Shown: piece by piece, positions 50,708 through 60,454 of the stretch
Numbering within the stretch: the first letter of the stretch is position 1
Layout of the letters: each line of letters opens with the position of its first letter
NCBI RefSeq assembly: GCF_014645535.1
Contig: NZ_BMLX01000007.1
Location: forward strand, 1-64,000
Direction: 5' to 3'
From: Silvimonas iriomotensis
Lineage (GTDB): Bacteria; Pseudomonadota; Gammaproteobacteria; Burkholderiales; Chitinibacteraceae
DNA: 64,000 nt
Notes under the pieces: generated by a model
Told to the model about the DNA's origin: nothing
What the model saw: only the letters and a program-made list of their open reading frames with translations
Databases searched by the model: none
Made by a program: the position numbers and the translations under genes

Positions 50708-50736
50708 TTCATGTTATTTAACATTTCATCTATAGT
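50708..50736 (+). promoter_or_regulatory. Putative promoter with operator-like palindrome ahead of manC copy 2
   Basis: TTCATG (50708-50713), 17-base spacer, TATAGT (50731-50736). The palindrome ATGTTATTTAACAT (50711-50724, 6-bp perfect arms) overlaps the -35 and the spacer, where a repressor could act. Confidence 0.45.
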
Positions 50737-50793
50737 AATCTCATATGCCGGACACCCGGTTGTGCCAAACCCGTCTTGAGCAGGAACAACATC

Positions 50794-52233
50794 ATGTCTA
50801 TTTATCCCGTGGTTCTGTGTGGTGGCAGTGGTTCGCGTCTGTGGCCGATGTCGCGTGGTGGTTACCCGAAGCAGTACCTGAAGCTCACCGGCGAAACCAG
50901 CCTGCTGCAACAGACCGTGTTGCGCCTCAAGAACCTCAATCAGGCGGCTGCGCCGATTCTGATCTCGCATGAAGAACAGCGCTTTCTGGTGGCAGAACAG
51001 GTCCGCAAGATCGGCATCGTGCCCGACACCATCGTGCTGGAACCGGCCGGCCGCAACACCGCGCCCGCCGTTGCCATCGCTGCGCTGCTGGTTACCGCCA
51101 AAGACCCGGATGGCTTGCTGCTGGTGATGCCCTCTGACCATGTCATCCGCAAAGACAATGTCTTTGCCAGCCTGGTGGATGAAGCGGCCGAAGTGGCCGG
51201 CCTGGGCAAGCTGGTGACATTCGGGATCAAGCCGACCTCGCCCCAGACCGGCTATGGTTACATCCTGCGCGGCGAAGGGCTGGGCCCGGCCAATGCCTAC
51301 AAAGTGCAGTCTTTTGTCGAAAAACCGGATCTGGCCACGGCCGAGCGTTTCCTGGGTGATGGCCGTTATTACTGGAACAGCGGCATGTTCATGCTCAAAG
51401 CGTCAGTCTATTTGTCCGAACTGCGCCGCCTGAACCCGGACATGCTACTCAAGGCCGAGTTGTCGCTGGAACGCAGCATGCGCGATGGCGATTTCACCCG
51501 CCTGAACAAAGAGGCTTTCCTGGGCTGCCCGTCCGACTCGATCGACTACGCCGTGATGGAAAAAACCACCGAGGCGGCCGTGATTGAAGCCGCCGATCTG
51601 GGCTGGAGCGATATTGGCTCCTGGGACGCCCTGGCCGACATCGGCAGCAAAGACGCCGCCGGCAATACCGTGATTGGCGACGTGCTGACCGATCGCGTGA
51701 GCAGTTCGTACATCCGCGCCGAGCACCGCATGGTGGCAGCCATTGGCGTAGACAACATTGTGATTGTCGAAACCGCCGATGCCATCCTCGTCGCGCACAA
51801 GGACAAAGTGCAAGACGTGAAGAAAATGGTCGAGCGCCTGAATGCGTCCGGCCGGTCCGAGTCCGTCACCCATCGCAAGGTGTACCGGCCTTGGGGCTCG
51901 TATGAAGGGATCGATCACGGCGACCGCTTCCAGGTCAAACGCATCATCGTCAGCCCAGGCTCGCAACTGAGCCTGCAAATGCACCACCACCGCGCTGAAC
52001 ACTGGATTGTGGTCAAGGGCACGGCGCTGGTGGATAACGGCGATCAGCACATTCTGCTGACCGAGAACCAGTCGACCTATATTCCGCTGGGCACCACGCA
52101 CCGGCTCAAGAACCCGGGCAAGATTCCGCTGGAGCTGATCGAGGTGCAATCGGGCGCCTATCTGGGTGAAGACGATATCGTGCGCTTTGAAGACACTTAC
52201 GGCCGCGTCGACAAACCCGAGGTTGTGAAATGA
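50794..52233 (+). CDS. manC: Mannose-1-phosphate guanylyltransferase/mannose-6-phosphate isomerase (second copy)
   Basis: 479 residues from the ATG at 50794, with AGGA eight bases upstream; an in-frame TTG 18 bases earlier is unlikely. [14 protein letters not shown] signature, FVEKPD and the cupin MHHHRAEHW. Clearly a diverged paralogue of the gene at 36867, not a recent duplicate. Overlaps manB copy 2 by four bases (ATGA). Confidence 0.94.
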   Translation: MSIYPVVLCGGSGSRLWPMSRGGYPKQYLKLTGETSLLQQTVLRLKNLNQAAAPILISHEEQRFLVAEQVRKIGIVPDTIVLEPAGRNTAPAVAIAALLVTAKDPDGLLLVMPSDHVIRKDNVFASLVDEAAEVAGLGKLVTFGIKPTSPQTGYGYILRGEGLGPANAYKVQSFVEKPDLATAERFLGDGRYYWNSGMFMLKASVYLSELRRLNPDMLLKAELSLERSMRDGDFTRLNKEAFLGCPSDSIDYAVMEKTTEAAVIEAADLGWSDIGSWDALADIGSKDAAGNTVIGDVLTDRVSSSYIRAEHRMVAAIGVDNIVIVETADAILVAHKDKVQDVKKMVERLNASGRSESVTHRKVYRPWGSYEGIDHGDRFQVKRIIVSPGSQLSLQMHHHRAEHWIVVKGTALVDNGDQHILLTENQSTYIPLGTTHRLKNPGKIPLELIEVQSGAYLGEDDIVRFEDTYGRVDKPEVVK

Positions 52234-53624
52234 GCACTTTGCGTTGCTTCAAGGCTTATGACATCCGCGGCCGGCTGGGCGATGAGCTCAACGAGGATAT
52301 CGCCTACGCCATCGGCCGCGCCTATGCCCAGTTTCTGCACGCCAGGCGCGTGGTCATTGGCGGGGATGTCCGCACCTCTACGCCGGGCCTGAAAGCGGCG
52401 CTGGCCAACGGGCTGATGGATGCCGGCGCCGATGTGATCGACATTGGCATGACCGGGACGGAAGAAGTCTACTTTGCCGCGTTCCACCTGGATGTGGATG
52501 GCGGCATTGAGGTCACGGCCAGTCATAACCCGATCGACTACAACGGCATGAAGCTGGTCCGCCGCGGCGCCCGCCCCATCAGCGGCGACACCGGCCTGCG
52601 TGAAATCCAGGCGCTGGCAGAATCGCGCAATTTCGCGCCGGCCATCCAGCGTGGCGGCCTGGCGCGTCAGAGCATTCTGGATGCGTATGTGCAGCATCTG
52701 CTGGGTTATGTCGATCTGTCTGCGCTGCGCCCGCTCAAACTGGTAGTCAACGCCGGTAACGGCGCTGCCGGCCATGTGGTCAATGCGCTCGATGCCGTGT
52801 TCCAGCGCATGAAAGTGCCGGTGACGTTTATCAAGGTGCACAACGAGCCGGACGGCACCTTTCCGCATGGCATTCCCAATCCGCTTTTGCCGGAATGCCG
52901 CGCCGATACCGCTAATGCGGTGCGTGAACACGGCGCCGACATGGGTATCGCCTGGGATGGCGACTTTGATCGCTGCTTTTTGTTCGACGAACGCGGCGAG
53001 TTCATCGAAGGCTATTACATTGTCGGCTTGCTGGCGGCGGCGTTCCTGGCGCGGCAGCCGGGCTCGCGCATCATCCATGACCCGCGGCTGACCTGGAACA
53101 CGATCGATGTGGTGCAGCAAGCGGGCGGCGTGCCGGTGCAAAGCAAGACGGGCCACGCCTTTATCAAGGAACGCATGCGCCAGGAAGACGCCATTTACGG
53201 CGGCGAAATGAGCGCCCACCATTACTTCCGCGATTTTGCCTACTGCGATAGCGGTATGATTCCGTGGCTGCTGGTCTGTCAGTTGCTCAGCCGCACGGGC
53301 CAGCCGCTGTCTACGCTGGTGGCAGACCGGATCGCCCGCTTTCCGTCCTCGGGTGAGATCAACCGCAAACTGGCCGATGCGCCGGGCGCCATTGCAGAAG
53401 TCCGCCGCCGCTACGAGCACGAGGCCCTCAGCATCGACGAAACCGACGGCATCAGCCTGGCGTTTGCCGACTGGCGCATGAATCTGCGCTCATCCAACAC
53501 CGAGCCCGTGATCCGCCTGAATGTGGAGTCCCGCGGCAATCCGGCGCTGATGCAGCAACGGACCGACGAGATTCTGCAAGTGCTCGACAGCTTTGCCACG
53601 ATGCCGGAAGCCAGAACCGCCTGA
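52230..53624 (+). CDS. manB: Phosphomannomutase (second copy)
   Basis: 464 residues. [16 protein letters not shown] phospho-serine loop, DGDFDR metal loop and [10 protein letters not shown] sugar loop. Same family and length as the cluster copy at 35491 with long identical stretches but a different C-terminus. Forms a two-gene operon with manC copy 2. Confidence 0.94.
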   Translation: MSTLRCFKAYDIRGRLGDELNEDIAYAIGRAYAQFLHARRVVIGGDVRTSTPGLKAALANGLMDAGADVIDIGMTGTEEVYFAAFHLDVDGGIEVTASHNPIDYNGMKLVRRGARPISGDTGLREIQALAESRNFAPAIQRGGLARQSILDAYVQHLLGYVDLSALRPLKLVVNAGNGAAGHVVNALDAVFQRMKVPVTFIKVHNEPDGTFPHGIPNPLLPECRADTANAVREHGADMGIAWDGDFDRCFLFDERGEFIEGYYIVGLLAAAFLARQPGSRIIHDPRLTWNTIDVVQQAGGVPVQSKTGHAFIKERMRQEDAIYGGEMSAHHYFRDFAYCDSGMIPWLLVCQLLSRTGQPLSTLVADRIARFPSSGEINRKLADAPGAIAEVRRRYEHEALSIDETDGISLAFADWRMNLRSSNTEPVIRLNVESRGNPALMQQRTDEILQVLDSFATMPEARTA

Positions 53625-53645
53625 GGGTTGGTCCTGCGCCACAAC

Positions 53646-53674
53646 AAAAAGCCCCGGTTTACCGGGGCTTTTTC
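53646..53674 (+). terminator. Terminator after manB copy 2
   Basis: AAAAAGCCCCGGT / ACCGGGGCTTTTT, perfect 13-bp arms; usable from both sides. Confidence 0.92.
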
Positions 53675-53693
53675 ATGCGTACCAGATGCGGGG

Positions 53694-54023
53694 TCAGTCT
53701 TCCACCAGCTTGGCGTCCGGCCCGTTTTTCTTGACCGACTCGATCCCGTTTTCCATCGCCGCCTTGCTGTTGTACATCTCGCTTTTGCCGATCACCTGAT
53801 GGTTGGCCGCCTTCAGCACAAAGTACGGATGGCCATCCTTGCTTTCCTTGCGTTCGTAATGCACGTCATCGGGCGCGTTCTTGCGCACCGACTCAATGCC
53901 ATTCAACGCCGATGCTTTGGCGGTATACAACTCGCTGGTCAGAATGATCTGCCCATTGGCCGCATGCAGATTGAACATGAACTGGCCGTCCTTGGCCGTT
54001 TTCAGATGGAATTTACCCGACAT
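53694..54023 (-). CDS. YegP-family (DUF1508) protein
   Basis: 109 residues from the ATG at 54023, which has AAGGAG six bases upstream. Two tandem DUF1508 repeats: KFHLKTAKDGQFMFNLHAANGQ and ESKDGHPYFVLKAANHQ, each followed by a SELYTAKAS / SEMYNSKAA and NGIESV motif. Small cytoplasmic protein of unknown function. Confidence 0.92.
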   Translation of the reverse strand: MSGKFHLKTAKDGQFMFNLHAANGQIILTSELYTAKASALNGIESVRKNAPDDVHYERKESKDGHPYFVLKAANHQVIGKSEMYNSKAAMENGIESVKKNGPDAKLVED

Positions 54024-54136
54024 GACCGCTCCTTGTTTCCGGTTGACCTGAGGCCGCGCCGCGCGCCGCGCACGGCTTTTTGCAGTATTTGCAACAAGGT
54101 GCGGATTTTCAAAAGAAATCCTGCATAAATGGCATG

Positions 54137-54162
54137 AAAAAGCCCGGCAAACCGGGCTTTTT
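54137..54162. terminator. Terminator after ptsI
   Basis: AAAAAGCCCGG (54137-54147), loop CAAA, CCGGGCTTTTT (54152-54162), 28 bases beyond the ptsI stop on the minus strand. Confidence 0.9.
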
Positions 54163-54189
54163 GTGGGACAGATCAAATTGCAGGGGCAA

Positions 54190-55917
54190 TCAGGCCTGCA
54201 GTTCTTCCATCACGTGCCAGAGCGTTTCGATCTCGTCGGCTTCCAGCAAACGTGCAATCAGCGGCTTGATGCGCTCCAGATCGGTCGACAGCACTTGCTC
54301 TTTCACCTTCAGCAACCGCGCCGGCAGCATGGAGAAACGCCGCAAGCCAAGGCCGAGCAACAAGCGTGTCAGCGCCGGATCACCCGCCATTTCGCCGCAC
54401 ATGGAGATCGGCTTGCCCACGCGGTTGCAGGTGCTGATCACGTGGTGCAACAGCCGGATCACCGCCGGGTGCACCGGGTCATACAGATGGGACACCGCGT
54501 CGTCATTGCGGTCTACCGCCAGCGTGTACTGGATCAGGTCATTGGTGCCGATGGACGCAAAATCCAGATGATGCAGGAAGTGCTCCACCGTAAACGCCGC
54601 TGCCGGTACTTCGATCATGCCGCCCAGTTCGATGTGTTCATCAAACGGAATGCCCTCGGCCCGCAGTTGCGCTTTGACTTCTTCCAGATGCCGGCGCGTC
54701 TGGCGCACCTCGCCCACGTGCGAGAGCATGGGCACCAGCAGTTTGATCTTGCCGTAGGCCGACGCCCGCAGCAGCGCGCGCAATTGGGTGCGGAACAACT
54801 GGGCCTCGGCCAGGCACAGGCGGATACCCGTCAGGCCCAGCGCCGGGTTGGGCGCATCGGTTTCTTCCTGCCATTTGGGAATCTTGTCTTTGCCAAGATC
54901 GATGGTGCGGATGATGACCGGCTGGCCATTCATCTGCTCTGCCACCGCGCGATACGCTTCGTACTGTTCTTGCTCGGTCGGCAGATCGTCTTCTGACAAG
55001 AACAGGAACTCGGAGCGGAACAGGCCAATCCCGGTCGCGTTGTTCTCGATCACCTGATCCGTGTCTTCCGGCAACTCGATGTTGCCAAAGAGTTCGATCT
55101 CAACCCCGTCCTGAGTGACCGGCGTACTGGTGCGGATATCCTGCAGCCGCGCCTGGCGCTCGGTCCAGTCGGCCTGGCGGGCGCGGTATTCAGTCAGCGT
55201 GCGCTCGTCCGGGTCGACAATGACCACGCCGTTCACGCCATCGACAATAATCAGTTCGTCTTCATGGATCAGCGAGCGCGCATGGCGCAACGCCAGCACG
55301 GACGGCAAATCCAGACTGCGCGCCAGAATGGCGGTGTGGCTGGTCGGGCCGCCGACGTCGGTAATGAACGCCATGTATTCGCTGTCTTTGAACAGCACCA
55401 TGTCAGCCGGCGACAGATCATGCGCGACAAGGATGGAATCCCGGTCGGTCGGTGCCGGCGTGTGCATGGCCATGTCATGGCCCGCCAGCGTCTTGAAAAT
55501 GCGCTCGGTCACCTGGATGACGTCGGTGCGGCGCTCACGCAGGTATTCTTCTTCGATCTCGTCAAACTGCGCCAGCAAGGTATCCAGTTGCAGTTTGAGC
55601 GCCCATTCGGCGTTGCACTTGCGCTTTTCGATGATCTCTTTGGGTTCGACCGACAGCGTCTGGTCGTTGAGCAGCATGATATGCAGGCTCAGGAACGCCC
55701 CCAGCTCGGTCGGCGCGTTCTCCGGAATACTGCCCCAGAGCATTTCCAGCTCTTGCCGCGCTGTTTTGACCGCAGAGTCATAGCGCGCCACTTCGCCGGC
55801 AATATCCTCCGGGCGCACGGTGTAGTGCGCAATTTCGATATCGGTATGCGATATGAGGTGGGCGTGCCCGATGGCGACGCCACCGCCAATCCCGATCCCG
55901 TGCAAGGCAAGACTCAT
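54190..55917 (-). CDS. ptsI: Phosphoenolpyruvate-protein phosphotransferase (Enzyme I)
   Basis: 575 residues. Active-site histidine in GGPTSHTAILARSL, PEP-binding ASIGTNDLIQYTLAVDR, and the cysteine loop SMCGEMAGDP near the C-terminus. Transfers phosphate from PEP to HPr. Last gene of EIIA-HPr-EI. Confidence 0.98.
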   Translation of the reverse strand: MSLALHGIGIGGGVAIGHAHLISHTDIEIAHYTVRPEDIAGEVARYDSAVKTARQELEMLWGSIPENAPTELGAFLSLHIMLLNDQTLSVEPKEIIEKRKCNAEWALKLQLDTLLAQFDEIEEEYLRERRTDVIQVTERIFKTLAGHDMAMHTPAPTDRDSILVAHDLSPADMVLFKDSEYMAFITDVGGPTSHTAILARSLDLPSVLALRHARSLIHEDELIIVDGVNGVVIVDPDERTLTEYRARQADWTERQARLQDIRTSTPVTQDGVEIELFGNIELPEDTDQVIENNATGIGLFRSEFLFLSEDDLPTEQEQYEAYRAVAEQMNGQPVIIRTIDLGKDKIPKWQEETDAPNPALGLTGIRLCLAEAQLFRTQLRALLRASAYGKIKLLVPMLSHVGEVRQTRRHLEEVKAQLRAEGIPFDEHIELGGMIEVPAAAFTVEHFLHHLDFASIGTNDLIQYTLAVDRNDDAVSHLYDPVHPAVIRLLHHVISTCNRVGKPISMCGEMAGDPALTRLLLGLGLRRFSMLPARLLKVKEQVLSTDLERIKPLIARLLEADEIETLWHVMEELQA

Positions 55918-56021
55918 TCGGACTCCTGTGTCGCCGCCATTCCCGGACCCATGGTTTCAGGTGCGGCCGACAAAACTCGGCGAAGCGTTGCCGGCCCAGG
56001 CCGGCAGGTTGATGGCTACGC

Positions 56022-56291
56022 TTATTCGCCTTCGCCAAAGTAATCAGCAATCAGCGCTTCCAGTGCATCAAGCGCCATCTGGTCATCCGGGCCCGTGGTT
56101 TCAATGGTAACCATGCTGCCCTTGCCCGCCGCCAGCATCATGACGCCCATGATGGACTTTGCGTTGACACGTTTCTGGTTACGGCTGATCCATACTTCAC
56201 TTTGAAACTGACTGGCCAGTTGCGTCAGCTTGCTGGATGCCCGCGCATGCAGACCCAGCTTGTTCACGATTTCGAGCTCTTTTACCGGCAT
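56022..56291 (-). CDS. ptsH: Phosphocarrier protein HPr
   Basis: 89 residues from the ATG at 56291. Phosphorylatable histidine in KLGLHARAS, and the regulatory-serine region KSIMGVMMLAAGKG. 18 bases downstream of the EIIA gene. Confidence 0.97.
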   Translation of the reverse strand: MPVKELEIVNKLGLHARASSKLTQLASQFQSEVWISRNQKRVNAKSIMGVMMLAAGKGSMVTIETTGPDDQMALDALEALIADYFGEGE

Positions 56292-56309
56292 GACCACAGA
56301 TCCCCTGAT

Positions 56310-56711
56310 TCAACCCTGCGCCGCATTGGGCAACATATACAAAACACCTTCAAGCCCGCCGGTAATGGCCTTGCTGACCACCACTTCCAGCGGCTGCTGA
56401 CAGTACGTCAACGCCCGCACCAGCATGGGCAGGTTCACGCCCGCCACCGCCTCCACGCGCCCCGGCTGGATCAGGCGGTTAGAGACATTGGACGGCGTGC
56501 CGCCGTAAATATCGGTGAGCAGCAAAATCCCTGAGCCATCATCCAGCATGTCGATCAGGTCGTGCGCCTTGAGCACGACGTCATCCGGGTCTTCTGTCTT
56601 GCTGACCGACAACTGGCCGACGTTGGTCAGCGGCCGACCCATGATGTGCTCGGCACACGAGATCAACGCTTCCCCCAGCGACACGTGGGTGACGATGATA
56701 ATCCCTACCAT
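56310..56711 (-). CDS. PTS EIIA component, mannose/fructose family
   Basis: 133 residues from the ATG at 56711, with AAGGA about ten bases upstream; an ATG nine bases earlier has no spacing. EIIA(Man) fold: MVGIIIVTHVSLGEAL with the active His, LLLTDIYGGTPSN. No EIIB, EIIC or EIID genes are in the window, so a regulatory PTS chain, as in other betaproteobacteria, is likely. Confidence 0.92.
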   Translation of the reverse strand: MVGIIIVTHVSLGEALISCAEHIMGRPLTNVGQLSVSKTEDPDDVVLKAHDLIDMLDDGSGILLLTDIYGGTPSNVSNRLIQPGRVEAVAGVNLPMLVRALTYCQQPLEVVVSKAITGGLEGVLYMLPNAAQG

Positions 56712-56907
56712 TCGGAGCATTCCTTGTGCATGGCCACAACGAACCTGGCTGCCTGTACCGGCCGGTTCCGGGCTTATTCAAACGCCAGCCGCCGCCCACC
56801 TGTGATGCAGGTGCCGGTCAGGTCTGACGTTCTTTTTCTGACTTTATAAGCAAATTTAACCGAATTCCCCTGGGCATTACAGCGCGCCCGGTTGCAGCGC
56901 AGCGTTT

Positions 56908-57942
56908 TCAGCGCAAACGGTAAACATGCGGCGGGGTAATCAGCCACTCTACCCGAGCTTGCATGGATGGTGTCAGGTACACGCTGCCATCATTGGCAAC
57001 GATCAGCACATCCTTGACGCCAAACCGGGTGGCATAGCCGACAGCGTGTTCAAGCCCGCCGATAAACACCGGTTTGGTCAGCGCATCGGAAATCGCCCCG
57101 GCCTCACGTGATGCGGGGGCGATCACGGTGGCCGCCTGCATGGTTTGCGCGGGCCAGCCGGTGCGCGGGTCGATCAAATGGCAATAGCGCTTGCCGTCCA
57201 CCTCAAAATACCGCTCGTAATCGCCAGAGGTGCCGATCGATTCGCCATCGGCCAGCGTGATCACCGCCATCGCCCCGGGTTTGCGCGGGTGTTGCAGGCC
57301 GACTTTCCAGGGCGCGTCGCCCTTCTTGCCCAGCGCCAGCACGTTGCCGCCGATATTGATGAGCGCGTTGTAGATGTGATGCTTGCGCAGATACGCCGCC
57401 GCGCGGTCCAGCGCAAAGCCCTTGAAGCCGCCCAGATCAATGTTCACGTCCGGGTTGGTGCTGGAGACGTTGGGGCCGTCAAAGCGCAGATCGTCCAGCG
57501 TGGGGTGCGCCGCGACCAGCGCCTTGAGCTTTTCCGGGTCTGGCAGGACGGGCGCAAAGGTATCGTTGTGAAAGCCCCAGGCCGCGACAAGATCGCCAAT
57601 CGCGGGATCAAACAACTGGTCAGCGCGCTCGGCGTAGCTTTTGGCCTGCTGCAAGATGCTGATCATTTCCGGATCGGCCTGGGCACTCTGGCCCGCGGCA
57701 AACGCCTGGTTCAACCGGGTAATGTCAGACGGATGCCAGGCGTGCAGCCGCGCATGCAGGCGATCCAGATCGGCCAGAATGCTGGCGGTGGCCGCTTTGG
57801 CTTGATCCTCGGACGTACCGTAAATGGTGATCTGCACGCTGGTGCCAAAGACAAAGCTCTCTTGCTGGTACACCGGCGGTTTGCCGCAAGCGGCCAGCAA
57901 CAGCGTGCACAACAGCGCCAGCAAACGGACAAACGCGCGCAT
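56908..57942 (-). CDS. apbE: FAD:protein FMN transferase (ApbE)
   Basis: 344 residues. Lipoprotein signal peptide with LLAAC box. ApbE motifs FGTSVQITIYG, NIDLGGFKGFALDRAA, NIGGNVLALG and TSGDYERYFEVDGKRYCHLIDPRTGWPA. Covalently attaches FMN to Thr/Ser of periplasmic flavoproteins such as NqrC or RnfG; none of these is nearby. Start overlaps the gshB stop (TGATG). Confidence 0.96.
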   Translation of the reverse strand: MRAFVRLLALLCTLLLAACGKPPVYQQESFVFGTSVQITIYGTSEDQAKAATASILADLDRLHARLHAWHPSDITRLNQAFAAGQSAQADPEMISILQQAKSYAERADQLFDPAIGDLVAAWGFHNDTFAPVLPDPEKLKALVAAHPTLDDLRFDGPNVSSTNPDVNIDLGGFKGFALDRAAAYLRKHHIYNALINIGGNVLALGKKGDAPWKVGLQHPRKPGAMAVITLADGESIGTSGDYERYFEVDGKRYCHLIDPRTGWPAQTMQAATVIAPASREAGAISDALTKPVFIGGLEHAVGYATRFGVKDVLIVANDGSVYLTPSMQARVEWLITPPHVYRLR

Positions 57943-58895
57943 CAGGCGAGTTTGCGCTCAAGCGCGTCGATAAACAGCGCGGCGACATCAATGCCGGATT
58001 GATCCGTGATTTCCTGAAAACACGTCGGGCTGGTGACGTTGATCTCTGTGACGTGCTCGCCAATCACATCCAGACCAACCAGGAACAAGCCTTTGGCAGC
58101 CAGTTCCGGCCCCAGCGTCTGGGCAATCTCGCGGTCTTTGGCCGTCAGTGGCCGGGCCACGCCGGTGCCACCGGCCGCCAGGTTGCCGCGGGTCTCGCCT
58201 GCCTTGGGGATGCGTGCCAGGCACCAGTCCACCGGCTGGCCATCAATGATCAGCACGCGCTTGTCACCGTCCTTGATGGCCGGCAGATAGCGCTGCGCCA
58301 TGATGGTGGCGGTTTCATTGGCAGTAAGCATTTCAATGATCGAGCCGATGTTCGCGTCATCCGGACGGATGCGGAAAATGCCCATGCCGCCCATGCCATC
58401 AAGCGGCTTGAGAATCACATCGCCGTGTTCAGCCAGAAACGCGCGGATATCTGCTGCGCGCTGGGTCACCAGCGTCGGCGCGGTAAATTGCGGGTGTTTG
58501 AGAATGGCCAGTTTCTCGTTGTAGTCACGCAGCGTCTGGCCCGGGTTGAATACGCGCGCGCCTTGCGCTTCGGCCAGCGTCAGCAGATGCGTGGCGTACA
58601 GGTATTGCTGGTCAAACGGCGGGTCTTTGCGCATCAGCACCGCGTCAAAATCCTTGAGCGCCAGGTGCTGCGGTTCTGCCAGCGCAAACCAGTGCTTGTA
58701 TTCCTGGGTGGCGGTGAAGGTCAGCCGTTGCGCGGCGGTTTCGACGCTGCCGTTGTGCACGCGCATATCATCAGCCAGCGTCACCCACAGCTCCCAGCCG
58801 CGCTTGTTGGCTTCGCGCAGCATGGCGTAGGTAGAGTCTTTGTGGATTTTGAAACCGGCAACGGGATCAGCAATGACAAGCAGGCGCGTGGACAT
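57942..58895 (-). CDS. gshB: Glutathione synthetase
   Basis: 317 residues from the ATG at 58895. ATP-grasp enzyme: MRKDPPFDQQYLYATHLL, KPLDGMGGMGIFRI glycine loop, and INVTSPTCFQEI near the C-terminus. Joins gamma-glutamylcysteine and glycine. Located just downstream of gshA. Confidence 0.97.
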   Translation of the reverse strand: MSTRLLVIADPVAGFKIHKDSTYAMLREANKRGWELWVTLADDMRVHNGSVETAAQRLTFTATQEYKHWFALAEPQHLALKDFDAVLMRKDPPFDQQYLYATHLLTLAEAQGARVFNPGQTLRDYNEKLAILKHPQFTAPTLVTQRAADIRAFLAEHGDVILKPLDGMGGMGIFRIRPDDANIGSIIEMLTANETATIMAQRYLPAIKDGDKRVLIIDGQPVDWCLARIPKAGETRGNLAAGGTGVARPLTAKDREIAQTLGPELAAKGLFLVGLDVIGEHVTEINVTSPTCFQEITDQSGIDVAALFIDALERKLA

Positions 58896-59038
58896 ATCCG
58901 GTATTCCAGACAAGTGATGACAAAGGGCAGATTTGATACGGAACGAGGCGGTTTCCCGCCTCATTTCCCCAGAGCCTGTCTACGATCTGCTGCGCGTCCA
59001 TGACTGGCTAAGCAGATCTGGAACAGGCAGTGCCTGCA

Positions 59039-60337
59039 TCAGGCTGCGAACGAGAGTTGGGGCTCCGGCGCGGTGGCCTCAATTTCGTGCGAAGCCGCCA
59101 GCAGCGCCAGCCGCGCCACCACACCGTACGAGTAGAAACGGTTGGGCGCGCTATCCGGTGCACCGTCGCAATCGGGCGTGGTACACGGCGAGGCAAACGC
59201 CAGCGGCTCAAAATGCATGCCCGGCGCGTTCAGGTTTTCTTCCGGGCCACGGCCCGTGTGCACGCGGTAGAAGCCGCCCACCACAAAGCGGTCGATCATG
59301 TAGACCACGGGCTCGGCCACGGCATCGTTGATGCTCTCGAAGGTCGGCACGCCTTCTTGCACGATCACGTCGTGCACTTCCAGGCCTTCCTTGATCACCG
59401 ACATCTTGTTGCGTTGCTTGCGATTCAGGCCAATGACCTCATCCGCCGACTTCACGCTCATGATGCCCATGCCATAAGTACCGGCGTTGGCTTTGACGAT
59501 CACGAACGGCTCGTGGTCGATGCCGTGTTCCTTGTACTTGACGCGGATTTTGGCCAGCGTGCTGTTCACCGCATCGGCCAGTTGTTCTTCACCGGCGCGG
59601 GCGTGGAAATCCAGGCCGTCGACGTGGGCAAAGTACGGGTTGATGGTCCACGGATCAATGCCGATCAGTTTGGCAAAATCAGCGGCAACGTTGTCATAGG
59701 CCGCAAAGTGCGTGGTCTTGCGGCGCACTGCCCAGCCGGCATGCGGCGGCGGCACCACAATCTGCTCAACGCCATCCAGAATGCCAGGAATGCCGGCAGA
59801 GAGGTCATTGTTCAGCAGCACGGCACACGGATCGAACCCGGCAAGGCCGACGCGGTTGCCGTTGCGCACCAGCGGCTCCAGCGTCAGTTTCTGGCCATCA
59901 GGCAGATCAAACGTGGTCGGCTCGGTGATTTCGGGGTTAAAGGTGCCCAGGCGCACCACCAGACCGGCCATTTTCATGATGCGGGTCAGCGCGGCGACGT
60001 TTTGCAGGTAAAAGGTATTGCGGGTGTGGTTTTCCGGGATCAGCAGCACGCGGCGTGCGTCCGGACACATGTTTTCCAGCGCCGTCATCACGGCCTGGAC
60101 ACCCAGCGGGTGAAATTCTGGATTGAGGTTGTTGAAACCGCCCGGGAACAGGTTCATGTCCACCGGCGCCAGCTTGTAGCCGGCATTGCGCAGATCCACC
60201 GAGCCGTAGAACGGTGGCGTCGATTCCTGCCACTGATTACGGAACCAGTGTTCGATTTCCGGCTGGGCCGAGAGAATGCGGCGCTCCAGATCCAGCAAGG
60301 GGCCAGACAGCGCGGTGGTGAGATGCGGAACGGTCAT
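59039..60337 (-). CDS. gshA: Glutamate-cysteine ligase (beta/ferrooxidans-type)
   Basis: 432 residues from the ATG at 60337; a GTG three codons earlier is possible. Not related in sequence to E. coli GshA: begins with VPHLTTALSGPLLDLE and has PFYGSVDLRNAGYKLAPVDMNLFPGGFNNL, KANAGTYGMGIMSVKSADEV and YMIDRFVVGGFYRVH, the pattern of the separate ligase family found with gshB in betaproteobacteria. First step of glutathione synthesis. Confidence 0.92.
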   Translation of the reverse strand: MTVPHLTTALSGPLLDLERRILSAQPEIEHWFRNQWQESTPPFYGSVDLRNAGYKLAPVDMNLFPGGFNNLNPEFHPLGVQAVMTALENMCPDARRVLLIPENHTRNTFYLQNVAALTRIMKMAGLVVRLGTFNPEITEPTTFDLPDGQKLTLEPLVRNGNRVGLAGFDPCAVLLNNDLSAGIPGILDGVEQIVVPPPHAGWAVRRKTTHFAAYDNVAADFAKLIGIDPWTINPYFAHVDGLDFHARAGEEQLADAVNSTLAKIRVKYKEHGIDHEPFVIVKANAGTYGMGIMSVKSADEVIGLNRKQRNKMSVIKEGLEVHDVIVQEGVPTFESINDAVAEPVVYMIDRFVVGGFYRVHTGRGPEENLNAPGMHFEPLAFASPCTTPDCDGAPDSAPNRFYSYGVVARLALLAASHEIEATAPEPQLSFAA

Positions 60338-60454
60338 GGGGAACACTCGTCAAAAACAGCGTCAGCCAGAAATGCGGGCGGCATCCAGATAATACAACCC
60401 GCATGAGCATGTTTCACGTTCATCACGTCATCAGGTGACGGGTAGTCGCCCTGA

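Larger units (their letters stand above)
50431..50793. other. Intergenic region between thiC and manC copy 2
   Basis: Holds the thiC terminator (50458-50488) and, at its 3' end, an AT-rich promoter with an internal palindrome for the second manC-manB pair. No convincing reading frame in between. Confidence 0.7.
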
